The notes beneath the pieces are model-generated. The model was not told the DNA's origin. It was given only the letters and a program-made list of their open reading frames with translations, and made no database searches. 64,000 nucleotides of DNA, from contig CP060294.1 in assembly GCA_014302835.1 (NCBI GenBank), forward strand, positions 744,001 through 808,000, given 5' to 3'. Source of the stretch: Pedobacter sp. PAMC26386 (GTDB lineage: Bacteria; Bacteroidota; Bacteroidia; Sphingobacteriales; Sphingobacteriaceae). The position numbers and the translations under genes were made by a program. Every line of letters begins with the position of its first letter. The stretch's first letter is position 1. Positions 34,668-44,316 of this stretch are shown here, in pieces.

Positions 34668-35861
34668 TTAGCTTAGTTTAGAAAGCGCTTCTTTGATTCT
34701 TGAAACTGCTTTAACCAATTGCTCTTCTGCTGCTGCGTAAGAGATACGGATACAATTTTCGTTACCGAAAGCTTCACCTGTCACAGTTGATACATGTGCT
34801 TCATTTAATAGGTAAAGACATAATTCTTCAGCATTACTGATTACTTTACCGTTCACACTTTTTCCGAAGTATTCTTTGACTTCTGGGAAGAAATAGAAAG
34901 CTCCGTCCGGAAGATTCACTTTGATACCAGGAACTTCTTTAAGTAAGCCATATACTAAGTCTCTGCGTTTTCTGAACTCGTTTTTCATCGCTATTACAGA
35001 GTCAAGGCTACTTTGATAAGCACCAAGGGCGGCACGCTGTGAAATAGATGAAGTTCCTGAAGTAATCTGGCCTTGTAATTTATCGCAAGCATTTGCGATC
35101 TCAGTATTGGATGCCATATAACCAACTCTCCAGCCTGTCATTGCATAAGCTTTTGAAAAGCCATTGATAATAATAACACGGTCTTTGATTGCATCAAAAG
35201 AAGCGATTGAAGCGTGTTTGTCAACAAAGTTAATATGTTCGTAAATCTCATCAGAGATGATATAGACGTTTGGATGTTTTTCAAAAACAGCAGCAAGGCT
35301 GGCTAATTCTTCATGACTGTAAACTGATCCCGTTGGGTTACAAGGAGAGGAGAACATGAAAAGTTTAGTGTTTGGGGTAATAGCAGCCTCAAGCTGATCA
35401 GCTGTGATTTTGAAATCATTTTCTACTGTTGCATTGATGAATACTGTTTCACCTTCAGCTAACTTAATCATTTCTGAGTACGATACCCAGTATGGCGTAG
35501 GTACAATAACTTCTTCTCCAGGGTTAACTAAACACATTACGGCATTTGCTAATGATTGTTTCGCACCAGTTGATACTACAATCTGATCAAAAGTATAAGT
35601 TAATCCATTTTCATTCTTTAGCTTTTCAACAATAGCCTTACGCAGCTCAGGATAACCGGATACAGGAGTATAATAAGAATAGTTCTCATCAATTGCCTTT
35701 TTTGCGGCCTCCTTAACATGTTCTGGTGTAAAAAAGTCCGGCTCTCCGAAACTTAAATTAATTACATCAATTCCTTTAGCGGTGAGTTCTCTCCCCAGCT
35801 TTGCCATTTTAATGGTCTGTGATTCTGATAGGTTATTGATTCTTTTCGATAAAAATGTCAT
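34668..35861 (-). CDS. PLP-dependent aspartate/aromatic aminotransferase (class I)
   Basis: This class I fold aminotransferase of 397 residues has INLSFGEPDFFTPEH, the cofactor Asp/Tyr region (SDEIYEH) and the Schiff-base lysine in NGFSKAYAMTGWRVGY. The C-terminus has FGNENCIRISYA with the substrate-carboxylate Arg. This is the AspC type common in Bacteroidota and thermophiles (aspartate + 2-oxoglutarate). Other amino donors cannot be excluded. I start at MTFLSKRINNL, as the seven upstream codons look non-conserved. TATATTTG lies 19 bases upstream on the minus strand. Confidence 0.92.
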   Translation of the reverse strand: MTFLSKRINNLSESQTIKMAKLGRELTAKGIDVINLSFGEPDFFTPEHVKEAAKKAIDENYSYYTPVSGYPELRKAIVEKLKNENGLTYTFDQIVVSTGAKQSLANAVMCLVNPGEEVIVPTPYWVSYSEMIKLAEGETVFINATVENDFKITADQLEAAITPNTKLFMFSSPCNPTGSVYSHEELASLAAVFEKHPNVYIISDEIYEHINFVDKHASIASFDAIKDRVIIINGFSKAYAMTGWRVGYMASNTEIANACDKLQGQITSGTSSISQRAALGAYQSSLDSVIAMKNEFRKRRDLVYGLLKEVPGIKVNLPDGAFYFFPEVKEYFGKSVNGKVISNAEELCLYLLNEAHVSTVTGEAFGNENCIRISYAAAEEQLVKAVSRIKEALSKLS

Positions 35862-35950
35862 GATTCGCTTATAAGAAAGCAAATATAAAAACCTCGGGCA
35901 ATTTGCGGCTATAAAAATGAAATTTTAACTCAAAAACTATTTGATGTTTT

Positions 35951-35991
35951 AGATCCTGTTTAAATTTGTCCTCTAAATTTAAACAGGATCT
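35951..35991. repeat. 17-bp inverted repeat between divergent genes
   Basis: AGATCCTGTTTAAATTT and AAATTTAAACAGGATCT are perfect arms around GTCCTCT. It sits between the divergent aminotransferase and CDF genes. Its core CTGTTTAAA..TTTAAACAG recurs at 55806-55842 and, shortened, at 30411-30435. Confidence 0.7.
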
Positions 35992-36062
35992 AGGTTGGGA
36001 TACTATTTATAGAGGCATTACATGAAATAAACAAAACAAAATATGAGTCTGAAATTGTATTT

Positions 36063-37061
36063 TTGAGGGCTAAATCAATTCCTTTGCAGCCCAAAAAGAA
36101 AGCAATATTCATTTCACTTTGCATTAGCGTTATTCTGATGCTTGCCAAATTCGGCGCCTATTTTATAACGCATTCCAACGCCATTTTAACAGATGCTGCA
36201 GAAAGTATTGTAAACGTACTTGCCAGTAGTTTTGCCTTTTATAGCATTTATCTGGCCACTTTACCTAAAGATGAAAACCATCCATACGGGCATGGTAAGG
36301 TTGAGTTTTTTTCCGCTTTCGTAGAGGGAGTACTGATCGCCATCGCAGGATTAATTATTATTTTCAAATCCAGTTATGATTTAGTTGTTCCAAGAGAAAT
36401 CCATCAATTACTTGATGGAGCGATCATTATTGGAATTACCGGACTGATTAATGTATTAGTTGGATATTATTTGATTAATACGGGTAAAAAACATAAATCA
36501 ATTACTTTAGAGGCTGATGGTAAACACCTTTTGACAGATGCAGTAACAAGTGCCGGTCTGGTAATTGGTATTTTATTGATTAAAGTCACCGAGATTTATT
36601 GGTTGGATAGTGTGATTTCTATACTTCTTGGTTTCTATATTGTATATAGCGGATATAAACTGACCCGTAAATCGGTGGGAGGTTTAATGGATGAGAGTAA
36701 TGTGGAGCTTGTCAAGACCATTGTTGATATTTTGCAGGATAACAGGCATGATTCCTGGATTGATGTACATAATCTCAGAGCACAGCAATATGGTTCAGAC
36801 CTGCATATCGATTGCCATATTACACTCCCTTATTATTACGATTTGAACAAGGTACATACCGAGATTTCATCTATTGATCATTTAATTAATGGCAATGCTG
36901 ATCGGAGCACAGAATTGTTTATACATGCTGATCCCTGTTTGCCAGAGTGCTGTAATTACTGCAAGGTGAAAGATTGTCCTGTAAGACAGGAAGCATTTGC
37001 AGGAGAGATTGGATGGAATATAGAAAATGCAACTAAAAATAAAAAGCATTTTAGTCATTAA
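36063..37061 (+). CDS. Cation diffusion facilitator (CDF) metal exporter
   Basis: Six membrane helices are visible. The metal site residues are DAAES (TM2) and HLLTDAV (TM5), with HPYGHGKVEFF in the loop between. A cytoplasmic C-terminal domain carries a His/Cys-rich tail (HADPCLPECCNYCKVKDCP). Such proteins export Zn2+, Fe2+, Co2+ or Mn2+ by proton exchange. The extra Cys cluster may bind metal. The only start that keeps the full first helix is TTG; no ATG is in frame upstream. Its stop codon lies within its own terminator stem. Confidence 0.88.
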   Translation: MRAKSIPLQPKKKAIFISLCISVILMLAKFGAYFITHSNAILTDAAESIVNVLASSFAFYSIYLATLPKDENHPYGHGKVEFFSAFVEGVLIAIAGLIIIFKSSYDLVVPREIHQLLDGAIIIGITGLINVLVGYYLINTGKKHKSITLEADGKHLLTDAVTSAGLVIGILLIKVTEIYWLDSVISILLGFYIVYSGYKLTRKSVGGLMDESNVELVKTIVDILQDNRHDSWIDVHNLRAQQYGSDLHIDCHITLPYYYDLNKVHTEISSIDHLINGNADRSTELFIHADPCLPECCNYCKVKDCPVRQEAFAGEIGWNIENATKNKKHFSH

Positions 37062-37092
37062 ATATGGTGTTTTAATGACCAAAATGCTTTTT
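37041..37092 (+). terminator. Terminator overlapping the CDF stop codon
   Basis: AAAAAGCATTTT and GTCATTAAA pair with TTTAATGAC and AAAATGCTTTTT with one bulge. The stop codon TAA of the CDF gene is inside the left arm. Confidence 0.85.
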
Positions 37093-37108
37093 GGTAGCAA
37101 GAATTCGA

Positions 37109-37702
37109 CTAAAAATTATCATTTATTTTATCGCGCGAATTTAAATCAAAGGACGATGAAAATTCGTTGTTAATATATATGATCGTTTTTAAACCCTGAT
37201 TTGATTTTGTAATCAAGGGTTGTTTTATTTTAGTTAGATACATCTCAATTGGAACATCATGTTTTACGGTATCACCAACACTTTTAAGGATGATATTAGA
37301 TATGGTAACTCTATATCTGTTTTCTTTCACCTGAATAATGACATCAGCAGTGATAGGGTAGCCCAGAATACCACCTATTCCAGTTTGGTTTACACCATAT
37401 TTATTGTAATTAATAAAGTAAGTGGAAAGCTTTCCGCTTAACTGATCAGTAGTTTGATTTGTTTCATTGCCTAATTGAAAACTCTTCACCGCTGGGAGGA
37501 ACACTTTAAGTTTCTTCAGTAGCTCCTCTTTATGGAGGATTGAGGAATAGACCTTCTGAAAAATCAGTGAATTGTTTCTTAAAATGATCGATGTTTCTGC
37601 TACGCTATCCTGAACCCCATTAGAAGGGAGGGCGTCTTGTATATCTGTTTGCGCGCATAGCGCAAAAGGATACAACATAAAAAAGAATAATAATTTTTTC
37701 AT
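37109..37702 (-). CDS. Exported protein of unknown function
   Basis: A signal peptide (MKKLLFFFMLYPFALCAQ) precedes 180 residues of mixed alpha/beta sequence. The pattern resembles small periplasmic domains of Bacteroidota in which a short helix is followed by antiparallel strands (GKLSTYFINYNKYGV, DVIIQVKENRYRVTISNIIL). A DUF4468-like fold is possible but not certain. There is no lipobox Cys. It is convergent with the CDF gene and divergent from the Nudix gene. Confidence 0.65.
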   Translation of the reverse strand: MKKLLFFFMLYPFALCAQTDIQDALPSNGVQDSVAETSIILRNNSLIFQKVYSSILHKEELLKKLKVFLPAVKSFQLGNETNQTTDQLSGKLSTYFINYNKYGVNQTGIGGILGYPITADVIIQVKENRYRVTISNIILKSVGDTVKHDVPIEMYLTKIKQPLITKSNQGLKTIIYINNEFSSSFDLNSRDKINDNF

Positions 37703-37912
37703 TTGCTGTAATATTTAATAACCTAACCTGATATAAATATAACTATTTTCCAATAATCAAATTAATTTGTTAGATAATTTAAATAATATTTGAATTGAAT
37801 TAAAGAGATGCTCTTGTAATTATATTAAAAATGCTTTTATCATAGCATGGGTGAGATGTTTGTTTATATTTGTCCCCTTATTAGTTAGCAGCATAAAAAA
37901 CATTTTAGATCC

Positions 37913-38362
37913 ATGAGTTATTTCAATGTAAGAGTTTACGGTTTATTAATCAATGCAGACAATCAAATATTGGTTAGTGACGAACAATCAGGAGGACGAA
38001 GCTTCAGCAAGTTTCCCGGTGGTGGATTAGAATATGGTGAAGGCCTTATCGATGCACTGAAACGTGAATTCATGGAAGAATGTAATGCTGGAATCGAAGT
38101 GTTAAGTCACTTTTATACGACAGATTTTTATGAAAAATCTTCTTTCAATGATAGTCAGATCATCAGCATTTATTACCTGGTAAGGGAAGTTGATGCCTTA
38201 AAAATGAATTTTAAAACAGCGGTGTTTGATTTTGATCCGGAAACTTTACAGTCTTTCCGTTGGATTCATTTGAATGAACTTGCAGAAAGTGATGTGACTT
38301 TTAAAACTGATAAAACAGTGGTTAATATGTTACTTTCACTGATCGCTGAGTCCGCAGAATAA
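37913..38362 (+). CDS. Nudix hydrolase
   Basis: The Nudix box is complete: GGGLEYGEGLIDALKREFME followed by ECNAGI, including the REFMEE metal-binding core. The 149-residue length fits a single-domain hydrolase. It cleaves a nucleoside diphosphate linked to another group; the target, such as ADP-ribose, an oxidised dNTP or a nucleotide sugar, is not predictable. It is convergent with the DNA repair operon, 11 bases from its end. Confidence 0.9.
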   Translation: MSYFNVRVYGLLINADNQILVSDEQSGGRSFSKFPGGGLEYGEGLIDALKREFMEECNAGIEVLSHFYTTDFYEKSSFNDSQIISIYYLVREVDALKMNFKTAVFDFDPETLQSFRWIHLNELAESDVTFKTDKTVVNMLLSLIAESAE

Positions 38363-38373
38363 CCGGCTTCTGC

Positions 38374-39009
38374 TTAAACCAGTATTACTTTTTCAGGTGT
38401 TATCGCATAGAACAGATCGCCCTTTTCTGCCTTTATTTTACTTAATCCGGTAAAAATACTGAAGGCAGGCAGGATGGCGCAGGTTTTTCCAAAATAAAAG
38501 CAAGGTAACCTGATCACTTGACGTGCTTTACCATACATCGTTACGCCAGGATGAATATGTCCTGTAATATTGTAATACTCGTCGGTAACAGTTGGCCGGT
38601 CATGTATAAATCTGAAGGGTCTACACAGAAATTCTTTAGGGTAGGTTACGATGGCTAAATTTGCATAATCTTCGGCGTTAAGCAGATCATGATTTCCTTT
38701 AATCAGCGTTATCTTTAAATAGGGGTAGTTCATTCTCCAGGCTCTGAAAAGCTCAGCCTCACTATTCATTTGATAATGAAACATGTCTCCGGTAATCAGT
38801 AAATGATCAGGATTAAATTCCCGAATGAGTTCAGTCAGGTGATTCAGGTCTGTCGTATTTAGCGTCACAGGAATCTGGATACCAGCTTTTCTGAAATGAG
38901 CTCCTTTACCGAGATGAAGGTCACTGATAATCAGTATTTTTTTTGTTTCCCAATAAATCGCTCTGTTTTTACTCAGGATTAAATTCTCTCCTTTACAATT
39001 TATGTTCAT
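38374..39009 (-). CDS. pdeM: Ligase-associated DNA damage response phosphoesterase (PdeM)
   Basis: This calcineurin-like phosphoesterase has the metal motifs IISDLHLGKG, LITGDMFH, KGNHD and a late GHIHPG. It is the small nuclease/phosphodiesterase of the LPD cluster, in which it is found with an ATP-dependent ligase, an Lhr-like helicase and an MBL exonuclease. I start at MNINCKGEN, overlapping the helicase stop by 17 bases. A start 12 codons upstream is less likely. It is the last of four tightly packed genes. Confidence 0.9.
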   Translation of the reverse strand: MNINCKGENLILSKNRAIYWETKKILIISDLHLGKGAHFRKAGIQIPVTLNTTDLNHLTELIREFNPDHLLITGDMFHYQMNSEAELFRAWRMNYPYLKITLIKGNHDLLNAEDYANLAIVTYPKEFLCRPFRFIHDRPTVTDEYYNITGHIHPGVTMYGKARQVIRLPCFYFGKTCAILPAFSIFTGLSKIKAEKGDLFYAITPEKVILV

Positions 39010-41527
39010 TTTTTTTTCTGCGTTGTGTTTCTTTTTTATCAGCATCGGCAGTCATTCTTGCGATCCTGTCGCCTAGCTCCTCGGTACTCATGTTTTCTCT
39101 TAAGCTATCTACTTTGATCGGAAAACACAAAGGTGTATAAGTTTCTGCTTTAACAACGATTATTTTACTGGCTTGAATTCTACTCAAAGCTGCCGCCAGT
39201 CTTGGTTCTTCAATCTGTTGATAGAAAGCTTCATCATAGGCCTGGCGCAATAATAAATTATGTTTATCATAATCGCTAAAAACGTTAAAAAATAAAGATG
39301 ATGATGATTGCAAGTATTTGTTCGCAACATATTTACCCGGATACCCTTGAAAAACCAGTCCTGAAATACAAGCGATATCCCTGAATTTGCGCCTGGCCAT
39401 TTCGGTAGCATTAATACTGGCTACGATGTCTTCTCCCAAATTAATCGGGCTGAATAATAACTTGATATTTTCTTCATCCAGAGGAATGGGTTGTTCACTT
39501 AGCAATTCGAAACCATAATCGTTCATTGCAATAGAAAAACTAATAGGTTTAACTTTACCCAGACGATAAGCAATCAGTGCAGCCATAATCTCATGTACTT
39601 GCCTGCCTTCAAATGGATAAGCGAAAAAATGATAACCATCTTTTGTTTTGATCAATTCTATCAGAAATTCATCATCTTTAGGAACATGAGAAATCTGGGC
39701 CTGATGCTCAAATAAGGGGAGTATGATATCCAGTTCTTCATCCTCATGGGTTTGATCGAGCGTTTGATTGTATTTTTTGCGCAAAATTGCCCCCAGGTTA
39801 GCTGATAACGAGATTCTTCCGCCCAACCAACTTGGAGTAATCGCACTTTTTAGTTTACTTTTACGCACCAGAACAGTCATTTCTTTAACCATGATAAACT
39901 CTAGTACCCTGCCAGCTAAGGTAAAACTGCCACCCGGTTTCATCTTTGAAATAAAAGATTCTTCGAGCATACCAACATAGCCACCCGTCAGGTATTTGAC
40001 TTTTAACATCGCATCGCTCACAATAGTGCCGATATGTAACCGGTGACGCATAGCTACCTGTCTACTCTTAACTTTCCACAAACCCTCTTCTTTTTCTACT
40101 TTACTGAATTCAGTATAAGCTGTTAAACTATCTCCACCCGTGGTAATAAATTGCATTATCCAGCTCCATTCCGAAGGCTCCAATTCTCTGAATGCAAAGG
40201 TGCTTTTTACCTCATCGTAGAGTTTCTGATCATCAAAACCATCTCCAACAGCAAGGGTAACCATATATTGAATCAGCGTGTCAAAGGCCATCACTATAGG
40301 TTCACGGCTTTCAATATTTTGAGTTCTTGCGGCTTCTTTAATCGCTGCAGCTTCTACTAGTTCCAGGGCATGGGTAGGTAGAAAGTAAATTTTTGAAGTT
40401 TCAAAAGGGGAGTGACCGCTGCGACCAGCCCGTTGTAAAAATCGGGCAACCCCTTTGGGTGAGCCAATTTGAACTACTGTATCGACCGGTTTAAAATCTA
40501 CGCCAAGATCAAGAGATGAAGTGCTGATGACTGCTTTTAATATCCCGTTATGAATCGAATCCTCAATCCAGTTGCGCAATTCAAAATCTATAGAGCCATG
40601 ATGAATAGCAATTTGCCCTGCCAGATTTTCGTCGAGTTTCAATAAATTCTGATACCAGAGTTCGGCCTGGCCGCGGGTATTGCAAAAGATTAAAGTAGTT
40701 TTACTTTTTTTAATAATGGGTAATAATTTATGGGCAAGTTTATGTCCAAGGTGCCCTGCCCATGGTAACATATCAATATGATCTGGTAAAATTGATTTGA
40801 TAACGATCTTTTTTTCTACATCAGCAACAACAGTGGTTTTTAATACTTCCTGATAAGGGATAAGAACATCCAGCGCTTCTTCCATATTTCCTATAGTTGC
40901 AGATATTCCCCAAATTCTCAAAAGTCTTTCCGGATGTTTTTCCCTGACCAGACCTCTGATTCTGGAGATCGCCAGTTCTGCCATAACACCACGTTTACTA
41001 CCTAATAGTTCATGCCATTCGTCGGCTACGATACATTTTAATTCATCAAAATAACCTGAGGTGTTTTTTTGTGCCAGTAAAAGATGCATGCTTTCCGGCG
41101 TAATAATCAATACCTCCGGCATTTGTTTTTTCTGCTTTAGTTTCTCATTTTGAGGTGTATCTCCGTTACGTACACCAATTTGCCAATCAATTTCCAATTC
41201 TGTACAAACTTCACGCATTGCTCTTGCCAAATCTTTTGCTAAAGAACGTAAAGGGGTGATCCACAATAGTTTTAACCCATTTATTTTTGACTTCGGGTCG
41301 TTTTTTGCCGTTCTAGTTTGAACGGATTGGCGGTTATTAAGTTCATCGATTACTACAGCAAGGAATAAGGAAAATGTTTTCCCAAAACCGGTAGGTGCAT
41401 TGACTAGTCCGCAGTAGCCCTCAGCGTAGTATTGCCAGGCATCAATTTGAAATTTAAAAGGCTTTTTCTTTTTGCCTTTTAACCATTTGACAACGTATTT
41501 ATAACCAGTGGTTTTTTTGAGAATCAT
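38993..41527 (-). CDS. Ligase-associated DEXH-box helicase (Lhr-like)
   Basis: This 844-residue SF2 helicase has motif I NAPTGFGKTFS, motif II VADEWHELLG (DEWH), motif III GISATIGN, motif IV LIFCNTRGQAELW and motif VI QRAGRSGHS. Like Lhr, a winged-helix/DNA-binding region follows (residues 400-600). It unwinds DNA or RNA:DNA in the LPD repair pathway. It is 21 bases downstream of the ligase gene and overlaps pdeM. Confidence 0.93.
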   Translation of the reverse strand: MILKKTTGYKYVVKWLKGKKKKPFKFQIDAWQYYAEGYCGLVNAPTGFGKTFSLFLAVVIDELNNRQSVQTRTAKNDPKSKINGLKLLWITPLRSLAKDLARAMREVCTELEIDWQIGVRNGDTPQNEKLKQKKQMPEVLIITPESMHLLLAQKNTSGYFDELKCIVADEWHELLGSKRGVMAELAISRIRGLVREKHPERLLRIWGISATIGNMEEALDVLIPYQEVLKTTVVADVEKKIVIKSILPDHIDMLPWAGHLGHKLAHKLLPIIKKSKTTLIFCNTRGQAELWYQNLLKLDENLAGQIAIHHGSIDFELRNWIEDSIHNGILKAVISTSSLDLGVDFKPVDTVVQIGSPKGVARFLQRAGRSGHSPFETSKIYFLPTHALELVEAAAIKEAARTQNIESREPIVMAFDTLIQYMVTLAVGDGFDDQKLYDEVKSTFAFRELEPSEWSWIMQFITTGGDSLTAYTEFSKVEKEEGLWKVKSRQVAMRHRLHIGTIVSDAMLKVKYLTGGYVGMLEESFISKMKPGGSFTLAGRVLEFIMVKEMTVLVRKSKLKSAITPSWLGGRISLSANLGAILRKKYNQTLDQTHEDEELDIILPLFEHQAQISHVPKDDEFLIELIKTKDGYHFFAYPFEGRQVHEIMAALIAYRLGKVKPISFSIAMNDYGFELLSEQPIPLDEENIKLLFSPINLGEDIVASINATEMARRKFRDIACISGLVFQGYPGKYVANKYLQSSSSLFFNVFSDYDKHNLLLRQAYDEAFYQQIEEPRLAAALSRIQASKIIVVKAETYTPLCFPIKVDSLRENMSTEELGDRIARMTADADKKETQRRKKNEHKL

Positions 41528-41548
41528 AAGATTTTGGTTTTCAGTAGC

Positions 41549-43141
41549 TTATAGGGTTGAAGCTAATAATTGTCTTAGATCTTCCAGCGTATTGATTTCT
41601 GTCGCATTTTTATCTTTTCGCCAACGGGCAATACGGGGGAAACGCAAAGCCAGTCCGGCTTTATGTCTTTTACTTTCAGCTATTCCCTCAAATGCAATTT
41701 CAAAGACCAGTTCGGGTTTTACTGTTCTTACAGGACCAAATTTTTCAACCCCATTCCTTCTGACAAAAGAATCAACTTCTTTAATCTCCAGGTCAGTTAG
41801 CCCTGAGTAAGCTTTTGCTATGGTGATTAACTTTTCGCCGTCTCTGACTGCAAAAGTATAGTCTGTAAAGTGATTTGCCCGGCGGCCACTCCCTTTTTGT
41901 GCATAGATCATCACCGTATCAACCGTATAGGGGTTGATTTTCCATTTCCACCAATCACCACGTTTACGGCCACTGTGGTAAAGAGAATTAAGCTTTTTAA
42001 GCATAACGCCCTCACTGTTATTTGCTCTTGATTCTTTTCTGATTTCAATAAGCTGTTCCCAATTTTCGAAATTAATTGCTGGTGAGAGTACCACAATGTC
42101 TCTGGTAGTTAGCAAGGACATCAGCTCAACCAGTTTTTTTCTTCTTTCAGAAAGAGTTTCGTTTCTGATATCAATACCCTGAACTTCCATGATATCATAA
42201 CAGAAAAAACCAACGGGGGCCTCTTTTAATTGTGATTTGTTAATCGTCTTTCTGTTTAACCGCTGTTGAAGGATACTGAACGCCTGAATATTTCCATCTT
42301 TTACTGCAAGTATTTCTCCGTCGATTACTGTTCCGTCCGGTAATTCATCCCTTAGGAAATGTAATTCTGGAAATTGCTCAGTTACGAGTTCTTCGCCCCT
42401 GGACCAAATAAATAATTCACCATTCCGTTTCACAATCTGTCCGCGAATACCATCCCATTTCCATTCTGCCTGCCATGCAGTAGTTTCTCCCAGGTTAGCG
42501 GGTTCAGTATCTAATGCGTAGGCCAGGCAAAAAGGGTAAGGCCAGGAATTATCTGTATTTACATGAGCACCGTCAATCAATTCTTGATAAGTAATCTGGT
42601 CTGGGGTCCATTTACCCATGATACTGTGCATAATTTTGTTGCTGTCTGTATTGCTTTGTCTGGCTATTGCATTGACCAGCGTTTTATTTGAGATGCCAAT
42701 CCTGAAATTTCCAGAGATCAGTTTGTTAAAGATGAAACGTTCCTGCGTATCCATACTGTCCCAAGCCCTGAGAATAAATTCTTTTTTCACAGAATCTTCC
42801 TGACCGTTCAGTAAAGCAAGGTCCGTAATCCATTCGTTTAGTTTCCGATCTGCGGTATGGTTCGCAGGGGGAAGCACTAATGCAATGGTTTCACTTAAAT
42901 CACCAACGTTATGATAGCATTCAGCAAACAACCATGCAGGGATAGCACTTAATTCTATGGCCCATTCTCTGATTAATGCTGTGGTAACAGGTCTGCGCGG
43001 TCTTTTGCCAGTAAACATTGCAATCACGTAAGGTTTATCCTTTTCATCTGCAGTACTGAAATAACTAACCAGTGCGGCAATTTTATCGTTAGTCTTATTG
43101 CTTGTTTCCAGCTGCTGTATTAATTCTGTGAATCTTTTCAA
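41549..43141 (-). CDS. ATP-dependent DNA ligase of the LPD cluster
   Basis: A LigB/C-like ATP-dependent ligase of 530 residues. The N-terminal DNA-binding domain (residues 1-200) is followed by the nucleotidyltransferase core, with the adenylated lysine K228 in AEWKWDGIRGQ, then VIDGEILAV and SEGVMLKKL, and an OB-fold ending in VFEIAFEGIAES and LRFPRIARWR. It seals breaks beside the NAD-dependent ligase that Bacteroidota carry elsewhere. It starts one base past the exonuclease stop. Confidence 0.95.
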   Translation of the reverse strand: MKRFTELIQQLETSNKTNDKIAALVSYFSTADEKDKPYVIAMFTGKRPRRPVTTALIREWAIELSAIPAWLFAECYHNVGDLSETIALVLPPANHTADRKLNEWITDLALLNGQEDSVKKEFILRAWDSMDTQERFIFNKLISGNFRIGISNKTLVNAIARQSNTDSNKIMHSIMGKWTPDQITYQELIDGAHVNTDNSWPYPFCLAYALDTEPANLGETTAWQAEWKWDGIRGQIVKRNGELFIWSRGEELVTEQFPELHFLRDELPDGTVIDGEILAVKDGNIQAFSILQQRLNRKTINKSQLKEAPVGFFCYDIMEVQGIDIRNETLSERRKKLVELMSLLTTRDIVVLSPAINFENWEQLIEIRKESRANNSEGVMLKKLNSLYHSGRKRGDWWKWKINPYTVDTVMIYAQKGSGRRANHFTDYTFAVRDGEKLITIAKAYSGLTDLEIKEVDSFVRRNGVEKFGPVRTVKPELVFEIAFEGIAESKRHKAGLALRFPRIARWRKDKNATEINTLEDLRQLLASTL

Positions 43142-43142
43142 A

Positions 43143-44150
43143 TCAGGCTCCTTTTAAAATTTCTTCCTCCTCTTCATTTCCATATTGCGTATTAACCTCC
43201 CAGGCGGTTATACCAATTTCATTCAGATATTTAGAAAATGTGGAAACGAATCCATGGGTGATAAATACTTTTTCAGCTTCAGTAGCTTTGATGGCAGATA
43301 GAAGCCCGGACCAGTCTGCATGGTCACTTAATGCAAACCCGGCATCTGCAGATTTCCACCTGCGTCCTGCTCTTACTTGCATCCATCCGGAACAAATTCC
43401 AGTTGAAGCACTCATTAAACTTTTCATCCATTTGCCGTCTGCCAGTGCAGGAGGGACGATAACTATACCTTTCTGCAATTCTTCTTTTTTGATATCAGAT
43501 GTAATCCGGATAGTTGGCGGAAGTTCAACACCAGCCTTGATAAATCCATCATTCAGATTGGCTATAGACTGATGTACATAAATCGGGGTATCCCCCGCAA
43601 GATTTTTAATCAATCGTTGTGCTTTTCCTAAACTGTAAGCTATTAGTACACTGGTTTTTGATTGTAAATGATTATCAGTAACCCATTTTCTGATTTTCCC
43701 AAAAATCTCTTTCTGCGGCTGCCAATTATAAATGGGGAGGCCGAAAGTGCTTTCTGAAACGAAAGTATGACATTTAACCGGTTCGAAAGCAGTACTGATT
43801 CCGTCGTATTCTATCTTATAATCTCCTGATATCACACATATTTCTCCTTTATATTCCAACCTTACCTGTGAGGAACCGATCACATGGCCAGCTGGAAAAA
43901 GACTCAGCTTAACACCATTAATAGTGATTTCTTTGTTGTAAGGTAAGGTTTGCACAGGTAAATCAATACCTAATCTTTGCAGTAAAACAGGTTTAGTGAG
44001 CTCATGACATAAATAGGCCTTATTGCCTGCTTTAAAATGATCCGCATGCCCATGTGTCGTTACGGCCAGATCTACTGGCTGCCAGGGGTCGATATAAAAG
44101 CCTCCCTGTTTACAAAATATGCCCTTATTGGTGAATGAAATCAGTGCCAT
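43143..44150 (-). CDS. Ligase-associated MBL-fold exonuclease
   Basis: This metallo-beta-lactamase fold nuclease has the HxHxDH motif in TTHGHADHF (H33, H35, D37, H38) and downstream metal residues in LFPAGHVIGSSQV, ISGDYK and FALSDHADWSG. It is related to the CPSF73/SNM1-type nucleases and is the first gene of the LPD operon. It probably trims DNA ends for the ligase. The 335-residue length is normal. It is divergent from the ECF sigma gene, 166 bases away. Confidence 0.92.
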   Translation of the reverse strand: MALISFTNKGIFCKQGGFYIDPWQPVDLAVTTHGHADHFKAGNKAYLCHELTKPVLLQRLGIDLPVQTLPYNKEITINGVKLSLFPAGHVIGSSQVRLEYKGEICVISGDYKIEYDGISTAFEPVKCHTFVSESTFGLPIYNWQPQKEIFGKIRKWVTDNHLQSKTSVLIAYSLGKAQRLIKNLAGDTPIYVHQSIANLNDGFIKAGVELPPTIRITSDIKKEELQKGIVIVPPALADGKWMKSLMSASTGICSGWMQVRAGRRWKSADAGFALSDHADWSGLLSAIKATEAEKVFITHGFVSTFSKYLNEIGITAWEVNTQYGNEEEEEILKGA

Positions 44151-44316
44151 AGGACGTTACAACAAATAGTACGCTGGAAAGTTTGATTTTGGGCTGTTAA
44201 AGGAGGTTGATCTTTTAGGTTTATAAAGATATGTTATGATAAGGTTAAGCTTTGCCAGACAGCCTTATAGCATATCCACTTTTAGTATTTTAGCCGAACC
44301 TAATCAGGTGTTAAAC

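Noticed and set aside
38374..44150. The helicase-nuclease-ligase cluster as a new anti-phage system
   Set aside because: The gene set and order match the known ligase-associated DNA damage response cluster.
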